From positions 21,882,264 to 21,946,263 of the forward strand of contig CP092874.1 in assembly GCA_030710605.1 (NCBI GenBank): a stretch of 64,000 bases of DNA, read 5' to 3'. A program made the translations under genes and the position numbers. The DNA comes from Cordylochernes scorpioides (lineage: Eukaryota; Arthropoda; Arachnida; Pseudoscorpiones; Chernetidae). Below, one piece after another: positions 1-13,100 of the stretch (the first letter of the stretch is position 1; every line of letters begins with the position of its first letter). A model generated the notes under the pieces. It did not search any database. It had not been told where the DNA came from and worked only from the letters and a program-made list of their open reading frames with translations.

Positions 1-303
1 ACATTGTAGCAGATTATTTATTATTTTATGAAAAGATTTTTAATTTTTTGATATTTGTATTTTGAAACCCCATAACATTTTCTCATTGCATCTCTGCTAC
101 TTTATCAGTTTCAAATTGGTTTTGCCTTAAATAAATTACTGCGTCATTCTGAAGTTTGTCTTTCCTAATTTTCTATGTTACAATATTGTTTTTATATCAT
201 TTTGAGAAGTTAAATTTTCTTTGTACGTTTTTTTGTAATACACCTATCTATCCCATGTGTTGTTGAATTAAGGAGGTTTGTGACTATGTGTATGTTCATT
301 TAA
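1..303. other. AT-rich stretch, no gene seen
   Basis: No coding signal or complete repeat is visible. A short piece near 252-285 (TGTTGAATTAAGGAGGTT) resembles the terminus of the pogo-like element that ends near 9390, so it may be a decayed end of that family. Confidence 0.4.
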
Positions 304-445
304 TGCATATATACCAATGATAAGACACAATTTGGATTATAGATTATAAACATAAGGTAATAAGATAATAACAACGCTGTTACCGAAACGTCACACACTA
401 TTTATTTATTTGGATTTGGTCTTATTACCTTGTGCATATATACCA
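304..445 (+). repeat. Penelope-like hairpin element, copy 1, with 13-bp TSD
   Basis: The element body (317-432) is flanked by the exact 13-bp direct repeat TGCATATATACCA at 304-316 and 433-445. The left end carries the long terminus (GATAAGACACAATTTGG...), and the right end stops at CTTATTACCTTGT. The middle is collapsed to one arm of the usual hairpin, with GGTAACA-type stem sequence and GAAACGTC. See the finding on the whole family. Confidence 0.75.
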
Positions 446-1030
446 TCTTCTATATATACGGGAGAACTTCTTATGAGAGCCCAACATGAATACTCCTGGA
501 AATGGTCTGTATTTGTGTCTGTGTGGAGTTTGGGTTATGGCAGTTGAAAGTTATTTTACTAAAGTGGTTGCTCAGGGCCCATCAGATGTGGGTCATTCAT
601 GGAAGGTTATAACATTGGTGGTGGTGGTGCTTATCTCCATGGTTAAACCAATTCCTGAAGTCCACTCCTCTCCAATTTTGCCATGGTAGTTATAGGCCTG
701 GAAAATAGGTCCTCTATTGTCAGTTCTGAACAAGATATGTTCTGGAGAAGCTTCCTCACTATTGTATTTCAAGCAGTTATTGAAGGTTTTTTGTCCATTT
801 TGAGATTTTAAGGTTTTTATATGGCCATTTCTTAGTCTTGCTAAAGCTGTTTGTTGATTTCTATTGAGGCTATAACATTAATACAGGGACAAGAGTAAAA
901 CCTACCTTTATGGCCACCCTCTCATAATATAGATTGCTGATTGGGGTGAGTTAGCTGTTCTGTTTTTCTGATATGGGAGATAGGAAAATGTTTTGTAGCT
1001 TGAAATATTGACCCAGCCACTTTGCCAGCT
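446..1030. other. No gene or recognised repeat
   Basis: A 67-codon open frame at 486-689 has no recognisable domain or splice context, and I do not call it a gene. The rest is unremarkable AT-rich DNA. Confidence 0.35.
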
Positions 1031-1440
1031 AAACTCCTCTTTGGCAGATTGTGAAGGTTTATTAGATCCCTATCTATAGATCAATATTCCTTCCAGCAAA
1101 ATTTCCATCTATATTTTGGCCATAGATTTGGCCCAGCCACTTTACCAGCTAAACTCCTCTTTGACAGATTGTGACGATTCCACTAGATCTCCCTTGTGGA
1201 TCTAATGGAATAAAGTTCGCCCTAGACTGACAAGGGCCATTAGCCCAAAACCATGGTCTCTAGGTGGACACTTCTCAGTTTACCAAAGCTGGTGTTGTGG
1301 CTTTGTCACTTACCTGAGGCCGCTAGTTTGCGGCGATGGTCAATTGATAGCATCTAGTTTTGATGTTTATTTTTATGGGAGAAGTGACATTTTTATAGAT
1401 GTTTTGTAGCGTTTATCTCTCCCCAAATTCCATCTACCTT
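1030..1440 (+). repeat. Diverged copies of the 41-kb TIR element
   Basis: 1190-1415 matches the element at 40961-41173 (CATGGTCTCTAGGTGGAC, CTAGTTTGCGGCGA and the GATGTTTATTTTTATGGGAG end). Just before it the phrase CCCAGCCACTTTGCCAGCTA occurs twice (near 1013 and 1133), so this is a duplicated and degraded region with no coding content. Confidence 0.6.
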
Positions 1441-1707
1441 CATCCCCTATCAAATAAAACCTTGTTTCTAATTAGCTTTTAGGCTGTAAACAATGAGAGA
1501 GGGGCATTAAATCTTCCATATAGGCATTTTTCAATTTTCAGGACAATTATTATTGTATTTTGGTTATATATCCACAATCATATACATATATAATATGTAT
1601 ATATCATTATAATCATATATGTATAATCATTTTATCTCATATTTTGAAATTAGATCCTTTTATAAGAATCTTGTTTCCATACAGGTGCTGTTGAACCAAA
1701 TAACTAG

Positions 1708-3473
1708 ATTCAGAGAAAAACACATCAACCCATAGTTTAACTCCTGACGTTTCAGTGAATTCCTGTCACTCTGATTCCCCTGAAGAGAGTGACGAATGAA
1801 GAATGAATGAGAGTGAATGAAGAATGAACGAGAGTGAATGATGAATGAACGAGAGTGAATGAGAGTGAATGAAGAATGAATGAGAGTGAATGATGAATGA
1901 ATGAGAGTGAATGATGAATGAATGAGAGTGAATGAAGAATGAATGAGAGTGATGAATGAAGAATGAATGAGAGTGACGAATGAAGAATGAATGAGTGTGA
2001 ATGAAGAATGAATGAGAGTGACGAATGAAGAATGAATGAGAGTGATGAATGAAGAATGAATGAGTGTGAATGAAGAATGAATGAGAGTGATGAATGAAGA
2101 ATGAATGAGTGTGAATGAAGAATGAATGAGAGTGAATGAAGAATGAATGAGAGTGAATGAAGAATGAATGAGAGTGACGAATGAAGAATGAATGAGAGTG
2201 ATGAATGAAGAATGAATGAGTGTGAATGAAGAATGAATGAGAGTGAATGAAGAATGAATGAGAGTGACGAATGAAGAATGAATGAGAGTGATGAATGAAG
2301 AATGAATGAGTGTGAATGAAGAATGAATGAGAGTGAATGAAGAATGAATGAGAGTGACGAATGAAGAATGAATGAGAGTGAATGAAGAATGAATGAGAGT
2401 GACGAATGAAGAATGAATGAGAGTGAATGAAGAATGAATGAGAGTGACGAATGAAGAATGAATGAGAGTGACGAATGAAGAATGAATGAGAGTGACGAAT
2501 GAAGAATGAATGAGGGACGGATGAAGAATGAATGAGAGTGAATGAAGAATGAATGAGAGTGAATGAAGAATGAATGAGAGTGAATGAAGAATGAATGAGA
2601 GTGACGAATGAAGAATGAATGAGAGTGATGAATGAAGAATGAATGAGAGTGAATGAAGAATGAATGAGAGTGACGAATGAAGAATGAATGAGAGTGACGA
2701 ATGAAGAATGAATGAGTGACGAATGAAGAATGAATGAGAGTGAATGAAGAATGAATGAGAGTGAATGAAGAATGAATGAGAGTGAATGAAGAATAAATGA
2801 GAGTGACGAATGAAGAATGAATGAGAGTGATGAATGAAGAATGAATGAGAGTGATGAATGAAGAATGAATGAGAGTGAATGAAGAATGAATGAGAGTGAT
2901 GAATGAAGAATGAATGAGAGTGACGAATGAAGAATGAATGAGAGTGACGAATGAAGAATGAATGAGAGTGAATGAAGAATGAATGAGAGTGAATGAAGAA
3001 TGAATGAGAGTGATGAATGAAGAATGAATGAGAGTGAATGAAGAATGAATGAGAGTGATGAATGAAGAATGAATGAGAGTGACGAATGAAGAATGAATGA
3101 GAGTGACGAATGAAGAATGAATGAGAGTGAATGAAGAATGAATGAGAGTGAATGAAGAATGAATGAGAGTGACGAATGAAGAATGAATGAGAGCGATGAA
3201 TGAAGAATGAATGAGAGTGACGAATGAAGAATGAATGAGAGTGACGAATGAATGAGAGTGAATGAAGAATGAATGAGAGTGATGAATGAAGAATGAATGA
3301 GAGTGACGAATGAAGAATGAATGAGAGTGACGAATGAAGAATGAGAGTGACGAATGAAGAATGAATGAGAGTGAATGAAGAATGAATGAGAGTGAATGAA
3401 GAATGAATGAGAGTGAAGAAAGTCACTGAAACATCAGGAGTTAAACTATTGGTTGATGTGTTTTCTCCAAATC
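1708..3473. repeat. Inverted-repeat element filled with a 21/24-bp minisatellite
   Basis: About 50-bp inverted repeats (1708-1758 and 3423-3473; shared core AGTTTAACTCCTGA and CACATCAACC) enclose roughly 1.6 kb of tandem units of the form AATGAAGAATGAATGAGAGTG, with or without an extra ACG/ATG triplet. All unit lengths are multiples of three, so a 588-codon minus-strand frame stays open (Leu-Ile-His-Ser-Ser-Phe repeats). This is a by-product of the repeat and not a protein gene. The right flank recurs without the array at 39638-39750. Confidence 0.85.
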
Positions 3474-3499
3474 AACTTCCAACCAACAAAATGATCTTC

Positions 3500-3940
3500 A
3501 AATTAATGATAAGGCACTATTTGGATTATAGATTATAAAACACAAGGTAATAAGACCAAATCCAAATAAATAGTGTGTGACGTTTCAGCATTGTTACCAT
3601 CTTCATACAAAAGTACTGAATGAGAAATTTAACAGTAACTATTTAAACCATGCTGTGGTAAAATTTCTCTTTGTTTGAAGAAACAACACTGTTACCGAAA
3701 TGTCACACATTATTTTATTTTTTAATTATCCCTAGTACACGTGGTACAGGCCATGATAATCATGGTGGGTAGTTAGCGACTGCTTTTACTGTAAGCGCAC
3801 CACATGTCTACACATGTGAAAAGCAGTTTGACTTTGCACTTACAAATTTGCCAGAGCCCCGTTTGGTTACTTGCACTCGCTGGTGGAGTTGGACTACACA
3901 CTATTTATTTATTTGGTCTTATTACCTTGTGATTACTAGA
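3500..3940 (+). repeat. Penelope-like hairpin copy with a nested SINE
   Basis: The long terminus (GATAAGGCACTATTTGG) starts near 3508 and the short terminus CTTATTACCTTGTG ends near 3930. Between the arms, 3718-3895 is a fragment of the 'AGGGATAA'-tailed SINE (TAGTACACGTGGTACAGGCC ... TTGCACTCGCTGG), so the SINE landed in an older hairpin element. This copy lies just past the WDR25 exon at 3984. Confidence 0.7.
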
Positions 3941-3983
3941 GCTATCTATCCTCCAGTGCAGTGTAGATATCAGGGTGACCTAC

Positions 3984-4121
3984 CTGGTAGATCTGGTTAG
4001 AGAGCTTGGCCCCAGTCGCTGTATCCCACACCATCAGAGTCCGGTTGGGACTATCTCTGGACACTACCTCCGTAGCACACACAAACTGACTTCCCCCGGA
4101 GATGAACAGCAGATCTAGAAC
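3984..4121 (-). CDS. WDR25: WDR25-like exon 3
   Basis: 138 bp, phase 0 at both ends, bordered by an AG acceptor (GTGGCGCAG) and a GTAGGT donor. It encodes a WD blade starting VLDLLFISGGSQFVCATEV and ending in VWDTATGAKLSNQIYQ. It follows the residues NCGQ of exon 2. Confidence 0.8.
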
Positions 4122-7100
4122 CTGCGCCACAATTTATCACTGTCCTCTCTTGTAAGGTAGCGCAGCCAAACTATCACTAGAACTCAGGACAAAACCCTCT
4201 GTTGAACAATTTTTAACAATAAAGTATTCTTCTTTCATATCTCCACTCAATTACATTAAGGTATCAAGCTTGTAGAGCTTGAGACTTTTAATGGTGTCTG
4301 CCAGGGAAGAGTAGAGCTCATCAATGGGTGAGTCAATACAGTTAATAATATGTTTTGGGGTTGTTGCAGGTTGAGAATTGCACCCAACAATAAAGTGCTC
4401 TTCAATAAAATTGATAAGGCACAATTTGGATTATAGATTATAAACACAAGGTAATAAGACCAAATCCAAATAAATAAATAGTGTGTGACGTTTCGGTAAC
4501 AACGCTGTTACCAAAACGTCACACACTTTATTTATTTGGATTTGGTCTTATTACCTTGTGTTTGTGCTCTTCAATAGTTTGCTCCAGACCCATAACTACT
4601 ACCATATCAATAGTAGAGAAGAGTGGAGACACGGTGTAAGGAGATAAGCATCATCAACACAGTCTAACCTAGATATAACAACATCATTTGTGTGGGACTG
4701 TTGTTATAATCACCATTAAAGCTTTGAACTTTGGGACTTTAGAATTGTGATGTTATAACCAATTTGCTGTTATAAAGGAGGAAGGGGTAACAAGCTTGCT
4801 AAAAAAAATCTGGGCTCAGCTAGCTAGGCTGATAGTGCCCTGTAAGGGCTCCTGATTCAGGGATACAGGATGAGTCTGTACTCCATGTTAGGAGCGGCTG
4901 CACATGGTGTCAGTTCCTTATGTCAGAGGTTTACACACACTTGGGGTTCTGACACCTTGTGTATGTAAGTAAAAAATTTTAAATGTTTTCTCTATATGAT
5001 ATACATACAGTATAATCAGTCATTTAAGTTTATGATTATCTTGACATGGTACTACAAGTGTATTTGGGATAAGTGTGTGCATGGGTTACATAAATTTTAA
5101 GTATACAGGTAGTTTATTTTTCTTTCAGAGATCCAGGTACACCTATTTTATATCTTCTTTCTTATCTCCACTCAATCATTTTAGGGTATCAAGCCTGTAG
5201 AGTTGACATCCATAATGATTTGGTGTGGTAGAATGCATCAGCTTCTGTCATTAAGACTGGGAGCACTACTCAGTAGCAGGCTGACTTAGCTCCAATATAA
5301 AATGGCTGCCTCTGACATGAGGAACATATGCCATGTGCAGCCGCTCCTAACATGGTGTACAGATGCTGTTCATCCTGTATCCCTGGATCAGGAGCTTACA
5401 GGGTACTATCAGCCAGGCCAGCTGAGCCCAGGTTTTTTTAACCAGCTTGATACTGCTCCCCTTTTTCACCCGGGCTTGGGATCGGCAAAGGCGAAGTTCC
5501 TATTTTATATAAAAATATCCAATAGAGATTGCCTTTTGACTCAAACAAATCCAAATTATTGAAACATTTCAGTATAACAGCATTGTTATCACATCATCAA
5601 ATAAAAGTACTTTGTCAAATTATTACTTTGTCTGATGATGGTAACAAAGTTGTGTTACCAAAACATCGCAAACATTTCAATAATTTAGTCTTATTACCTT
5701 TTAATCAATAGGTGTAAAAAAAAACAAGAGATAAAAGGGAAGAGAATATCAGAAGGGATTTGTTAAGAGAAAACAGGTGGCATGCTCGGCTATTGTCACA
5801 ATCTATTATTAGCTTTGATATCGCAATCTGAAAGAAAAGTTTGGATTCTTGAGATTGAGGACAATAGAATTATGTATAAATGTCTGGTAGATTAAATTGG
5901 CGAAACCACTGGGAGGGTTCACTACTGATGAACCTAGCCATTCCAGTATATTTTTTCTTAATTCTTTCCAAATTGTGCTTTGTCAGAGTTAGACTAGTAA
6001 TCTTGACCTTAATATAGGAAAAAAAAAACTAATTAATATATTAAGACTATAATAGAAATGAAGTTAGCTTTTAATTTGGTCTTTTTTTTTTACTTAAAAG
6101 GGGGTGGGGGGAGGGAATGCAATATGAAAGAGCCCCTCTCATTTCTTTTTTTTAAATTCATAAACAGGACATTTAAGGCCCAAGTATTGAGAATATGTTA
6201 AAAACATGTTTAAATGTGCCATGTTATTGTAGGCCAACAACCCCAAATGTGTACATGGGGGGTTGAGATGCTTCTTGTTAATTCAAGAAAATAAAGTATT
6301 GGCCTAATTCTAGAAATAAGAAAACTACAAGGTAATAAGAACAAATTCAAATAAATGGATAGTGTGTATTGATTATAAACACAAGGTAATAAGACCAAAA
6401 ATCTAAAAAACGGTAATGAGACAATATCCAAATATATAAAGTGTGTATCTGGATATGGTTTAATTAACTTGTATTTCTAATCTATAATCTAAATTATGGC
6501 TTATCAATAAATGAATAAATAGTTAAAATACATAAATAAATCTTTAATTAAAAAGACATATATTGGATCGAAATATCATTTATTTTACCAATATTTCAGT
6601 TGGGGCTGAACGCCAACCTTTTTTAAGGTGTTTAAAATGTTTAAGTGTTTAAATGTTAGTGTTTAAAATGTTATAATACCTTGATAAAGGTTGGCGCTCA
6701 GCCAACTGAAATATTGGTAAAATAAATGATATTTTGATCCAATATATGCCTTTTTAATTAAAGATTTATTTATGGATTGCTCTATTTTCAAAATAAAAAA
6801 ATATATTTGTATTTAGTATTATTTACCATGTTTTCTAATCTATAATCCAAATTGTATCTAATCAAGAATAAGAAAAATGTTTTTTTTTTTTTTTTCCAGT
6901 TGATATGTATTCTTATCCGATAGAAACCCATCTGTCCTGATAGATGTTCTTTCACCATGCCACCAGTATGATAGTTTCCCCATCTCCTACAGTGCAATGT
7001 TCTCCAGTATAACAGCAAATATGGTGCAATGGCTCACGTTGGAATTCCTGGAAATGAGCTGGCAGACTCTTTGGCAAAGTCTGGAGCTCTTGGCCTACCT

Positions 7101-10100
7101 GAAGCAAGAAAATCTACCACCCAACTAGACGAAAGAGATCTCCTCCATACCATCAAAACCCAATGCCTGCAGGAATGGAAATCTAATGCTGCACATGACT
7201 GGTACAGAGTAGGAGGGACAAGCACCGGTTCTGTCCTCCAAAGAGAACAACATTCTTTGATTTCCAGACTTAAGTCTGGTCATCTACAGATAATGACAGA
7301 ATGGTTGCAAGGTTTTCCCCACTATGTACTAAGTGCAATTCTTAACCTACAACCTCAAAATACATTATTGACTGTATTGACTCATCCATTGATGAGCTCT
7401 ACTCTTCCCCGGCAGACACGATCAAAAGTCTCAAGCTTTACAAACTTGATACCTTAATATGATTGAGTGGAGATAAGAAAGAAGAAGACAGCAAATATGT
7501 ATAATATCCTACCTGGCCACAGTTGGAAGAGTAGCTACGGACCACAGACTGACTTCGACCATCCCAGAGACAAGCCTTGTCGAAGGTACCAGTGAGGTAG
7601 AGGTTGGGATCTGTCGGGGAGACCTGCGCTGAGGTCACAAAGTGGCTGTGGAGGAACTTGTTCAGCTGTTTGCCTGCGCAGCAACACAGCAATATTAGCG
7701 CTAGTTCACACCCAAGTTATATATCTGTGTTCTAAACACAAGGTAATAAGACCAAATCCAAATAAATAAATAGGGTGTGACATTTCGGTAACAGCATTGT
7801 TACCAAAATGTCACACACTATTTATTTATTTGAATTTGGTTTTATTACCTTGTATTTATAATCTACTAGACGGGTGACCCGGGACGAAGCCCCGACGGGT
7901 GACCCGTGTGCATATCTACCCGAGTGATATATATTTAGATAAGATTTTTTTTTAATAATTGTTTGTTATTAGCATTATCTATTTGTTTGCATCAGCATAA
8001 TTTAATCTAATCTTTGATAGAGGGCGCTGTTCGTGAACTAAGTAGAATAATTTGAATATATAGTTTTAATAATTGATTTATATGTTTTTTAAAATAGCCT
8101 ATCGTCTTCCCCGTATTTTTTTTTACCTATGTATGGAAATTTTGGTTTGAATTAGTGAACTACTACGAATTTGTATACCGGACATACAAACAAACAAACA
8201 TACAAACATTGATTTTTATATACAGTATAACCTCGTTAATTCGACACACCCCAATTCGACACTCGGCGATAATTCGACCATGTTCCGATGTCCCGACCTC
8301 CGGCCTATCAAATAACAAACCGTAATTCGACAGTATCGATAATACGACAGTTCCGATAGTTCGACCATTTTAAAATTCGAATTTCGACAGTTGAATATTA
8401 TTTTACATGCAACTTTACCGCTAAACGGTATTACGGCGGCGACGATCGGCATCGGCGGGCGCCGATACGATCGCGCCTGCGCACTTTTGGTTTCTGGTTA
8501 GTTTAAGTTTCACTTTGCAGTGCCGTTGCGCAATTTCGCGGATGTTATTGTTGTTTTTTTTACGCGGAAATTTCGGCATCATGCGCTAACTAATAATAAT
8601 TTTTATTTTTAACATTGAAATATTTTAGCTATTTTTAAATTTATAAATAATTTCTTTTTAAATAAATCAATCTTTATAAAATGTAGCCACAATGATTATG
8701 ATAACATTTTATTTCAATATTCCATTTCTGTGTTATTATAAAAGATTTAAACACAAAATCAATAACACCTGCAGCAGCAGTGGATGACTTTAATACATTA
8801 AAATTTATTTATTAAAAGACATTTCAGAAGAAGAAAGACATGCATGTTTTTTTTTTCAAAATGACCATCTGGAATAAATACTGAATAGGATTTCAGTGCA
8901 AAAACAGACCTCTATAAAGGAATTTTTTAAAAGATCTCTTCATGATAATTTTTAAATAATATTTTAAAATTTTCTTTTTATATTTACCATATTTATTTCC
9001 TTTCAACTGCTATATTTTTCAATTAGAATAAAATATTATTTAATATATTATATTTAATATTTTAATGTCTGTAGAGTTAATATTTGATTATATTACTGAA
9101 AAGAAACACATTGCCAGTAAATTTATTTGTTACAATTATTTATGTTTCTAAAATATGTATTAATGCTATTTTGTCCCTGATACTAAAATTTAATCATGAA
9201 AATAAAATAAAAACACACAATGGTTTCAATTAATATCATTAATTTATATTACAAGGCTATTTTTAAAAAATATTATTTTAGTGAGTTAGATGATTACCTA
9301 ATCATCTCACCTTAATTCAACACTTCCTTTAATTCAACCGAAAGCTCTGATCCCTTGGGGTGTTGAATTAAAGAGGTTCGACTGTATATAGATAATCCAA
9401 ATTGTGCCTTATCATATCTGTGTTTTTTTTTTATATATCTATACAGTCCATACAATAAAACCTCAAGTCTCAGGAAGCTGTTCACTGCTTGGTACCACAT
9501 GTTACTGCTGTACATGTATTAGGTAAACAAAGGTCATCCAACAGATATCTACTTTAGATGGATCTACACTTTATGACAGAATTTTCTCTTTTTGAAAATG
9601 GTGCGACCAATAGTTAAAATCTTTTTAAAATACAGTAAAACCTCCATGAGAGGAGACTCACGCTAGAGGACACCTCTCTTACAAAGGACAGTTTTAATTT
9701 GTAATATTTGCACCATTTTTACAATCCAAACTCCGCCTTTGCCGGCCCCAAACCCGGATGAAAAAGGAGGAGGGGGAGCAGTAACAAGCTCACTAAAAAA
9801 CCTGGGTTCAGCTGGCCTGGCTGATAGTACCCTGTAAAGGCTCCTAATCCAGGGATACAGGATGAGGAGTGTTTGTACTCCATGTTAGGAGCAGCTGCAC
9901 ATGACGTCTGTTCCTCATGTCAGAGGCGGCCATTTATTTTAGAGCTAAGTCAGCCTGCCACTGAGTAGTGCCCCCAGTCTTAATGACAGAGGCAGACATA
10001 TTCTATTTCACCCAATCATGATGGTGGTCAACAGACACCATCAAAAGTCTGAAGCTTTACAAGCTTGACACCCTAATATGATTAAGTGGAGATAAGAAAA

Positions 10101-13100
10101 AAGAAAAGCAACTCTCTGGTAAGAGGACAGCTCTCCCTAAAGGACACTTTGGCTCTGATATTAGGTGTTGTCCTTTACAGAGAGGTTCTAATGTATGACA
10201 TAAACATGTCAATAGAGTCTTCCACAAGAGACCAAACCTTAAAAAAAAAAAGGAAAAACCTAGACTCTTCCAGAGTTGGACTCTCATCAGAGACCCTGTT
10301 TTGATTGTAAGACACCTCATGAATTGACCCAATATGACAGATACTCTTATAAGAGACCACCTAAAAAGAGGCCAGGTCATGTTACATTGCTCTCTTTGGT
10401 CTCTCATGAGATACTAAACATTCTAATGCCGCCTTTGCCGGTCCCAAGCCCGGATGAAAAAGAAGTAGGGGGAGCAGTAACAAGCTCGCTAAAAAACCTG
10501 GGTTCAGCTGGCCCGGCTGATAGTACCCTGTAAGGACTCCTGATTCAGGGATACAGGATGAGCAGCGTTTGTACTCCATGTTAGGAGCGGCTGTACATAG
10601 CGTCTGTTCCTCATGTCAGAGGCGGCCATTTATTTTAGAGCTAAGTCAGCCTGCCACTGAGTAATGCTCCCAGTCTTAATGACAAAGGCAGACCCATTCT
10701 ACTTCACCCAGTCATGATGGTTGTCAAACAGTCACAACTTGATACCCTAATATGATTGAGTGGAAATAAGAAATAAGAAGAAAAAACATTCTGAGAAGAG
10801 TTGTCTTTCAAAAAATGTAATTTAATGAACACAAGCTTTCAGGCTTTGGAAACCTTCTACACAGGGAGTAATTAACCTTTCTCCTGTAGTAGGGCTTCAA
10901 GGCCCAAAAGCTCGAATTGAATTACATTTTTTTTTTACAAGACAATCTTCCCTTGGATGGAATTTTTTCTCTAAAAAAAAAATCATTAATAATTATACTC
11001 TATAAGGTAACGCAAGGTAATAAGACCAAATCCAAATAAATAAATAGTGTATGATATTTCGGTAACAGCGTTGCTACCATCATCAGACAAAAGTGCCATA
11101 TGAGAAACCACGGTAATATGGATGGTAACAACGCTGTTACCGAAACATCACACACTATTAATTTATTTAGTCTTATTTACCTTGTGTTTATAAGCTATAA
11201 TCCACAAATTGTGTGCCTTATCATCCATAAGGTAACAAGACACCAAATAAAGAGTGTATGATATTTTGGTAACAGCGATGTTACCATCTTCAGACAAAAG
11301 TGTTGTATGAGAAATCATGGTAATATGGATGGTAACAACGCTGTTACTGAAACGTCACACACTATTAATTTATTTGGATTTGGGCTTATTTACCTTGTGT
11401 TTATAATCTATAATCCAAAAATTGTGTGACTTATCATCCATAAGGTGACAAGATACTAAATCCAAATAAAGAGTGTATGATATTTTGATAAGAGCATTGT
11501 TACCATCATCAGACAAAAGTACGGAATGAATGATGATGGTAACAATAAATAATACTTCAATAAAATACAATTCCTTGTATCAATGTTAAGGTGAAAACAA
11601 CAGGTTTCCAGGGATAAATTAAGTAAAAAAAGGCATCTTAATGGTAACAACAGTGTTACCAAAACTTCACACACAATTTATTTGGGTGTCTTGTTACCTT
11701 ATGTTTTTAATCCAAATTGTACCTTATCATAATATTGCTTGCGCCATCTATCGGAATAAATATCAACTATTCTCGTTGATAAGGCACAATTTGGATTATA
11801 GATTATAAACACAAGGTAATAAGACCAAATCCAAATAAATAAATAGTGAGTGACGATTCGGTAACAGCGTTGTTACCATCTTCAGATAAAAGTACTGAAT
11901 GAATGAATGAATTTTGTCTGAAGATGGTAACAACGCTGTTACCGAAACGTCACACACTATTTATTTATTTGGATTTGGTCTTATTACCTTGTAATTATTC
12001 TCGTTGATTTTTAATTATTCCAGAATTGGGCAAAATATCCATTCCTGGGTAAAAGATGCCCTTTTCTTAATTTATGCACCTTATCCCAGTACAATATCAC
12101 ATTTGTACTGTTTTTTTTTTTCACATTCCAGGGATAAATATCTTTTTATTTGTATTTATTCTATTTTTAAAGAAATTGAAAAGCCTGTGATGATAAAGCA
12201 CAATTTGGATTATAGCTACAAGAAAATAAGACCTAATCCAAATAAAATAAAAGTGTGTGACGTTTCGGTAATAACGCTGTTACCAAAATGTCACACACTT
12301 TTAATTTATTTGGATTAGGTATTATTTTCTTTAAAGCCTGTGATGCTTTTACCTTAATAGTAACAACAGTGTTACCAAAATGTTACGTGCTATTTATTTT
12401 GGTATCTTGTTACCTTCTGTTTCTAATCCAAAAATGGTATCTTATCATAATATTACTCCATTTATAATATCTCCAAGATATATTGATAGTATGAAGTTAA
12501 AAAACTACAAGAGAAACTTATCTCCCGAATGTTTTAAAAAATATTTCCAAATGAGAGATATAAAGAGGGAGAGATAAGCTTTTTCTAAAACATTTCTAGG
12601 ATGATATGTTTGGTCTTCTTAATTCTTATCTTCATTCAATCATATCAGGGTATCAAGCTTGTAGAGCTTGTTGATGGTGTCTACTGGAGACAAGTAGAGC
12701 TCATCAATGGATAAGTCAATACAGTCAATAATGATTTTTTTTATTTTTATTATCCCTAGTACACGTGGTACAGGCCATGATAATCATGGTGGGTAGAAAT
12801 TGGCGACTGCTTTTACTGTAAGTGCACCACATGCCTACACATGTGAAACGGAGTTCGACAGTCAATGATGTGGTTTATGATTGGTGCAATCGGCCAACCA
12901 ATCACGGAGGGAGAATTTGTGAGAGACAATACTAAGCAAGGACAATGTGTGCTGCCAGAATTAATTAATGAGGAAGTCGGTCATTAAGAAGTGGAGTTTC
13001 TTAAGATGTTCCTTTTATAGATAGGGTGGCTTTCATCATTGGGTCATGTGGAAACCATCTTCAGTATGGAGGTCTTGGAACCATTCCTGTCTTAAGCCCT

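Noticed and set aside
1660..3426. 588-codon open frame on the minus strand
   Set aside because: It is a by-product of a tandem repeat whose unit lengths are multiples of three; translation is only Leu/Ile/His/Ser/Phe repeats and switches register within the array.
4650..4795. Possible further pogo-like MITE (TATAACAACA ... GTTATAAAGGAGG)
   Set aside because: The ends are only loosely inverted and I found no second copy; too weak to list as a feature.
5302..5562. 86-codon plus-strand frame
   Set aside because: It lies wholly in the LINE-tailed composite repeat and is not conserved in the other copies.
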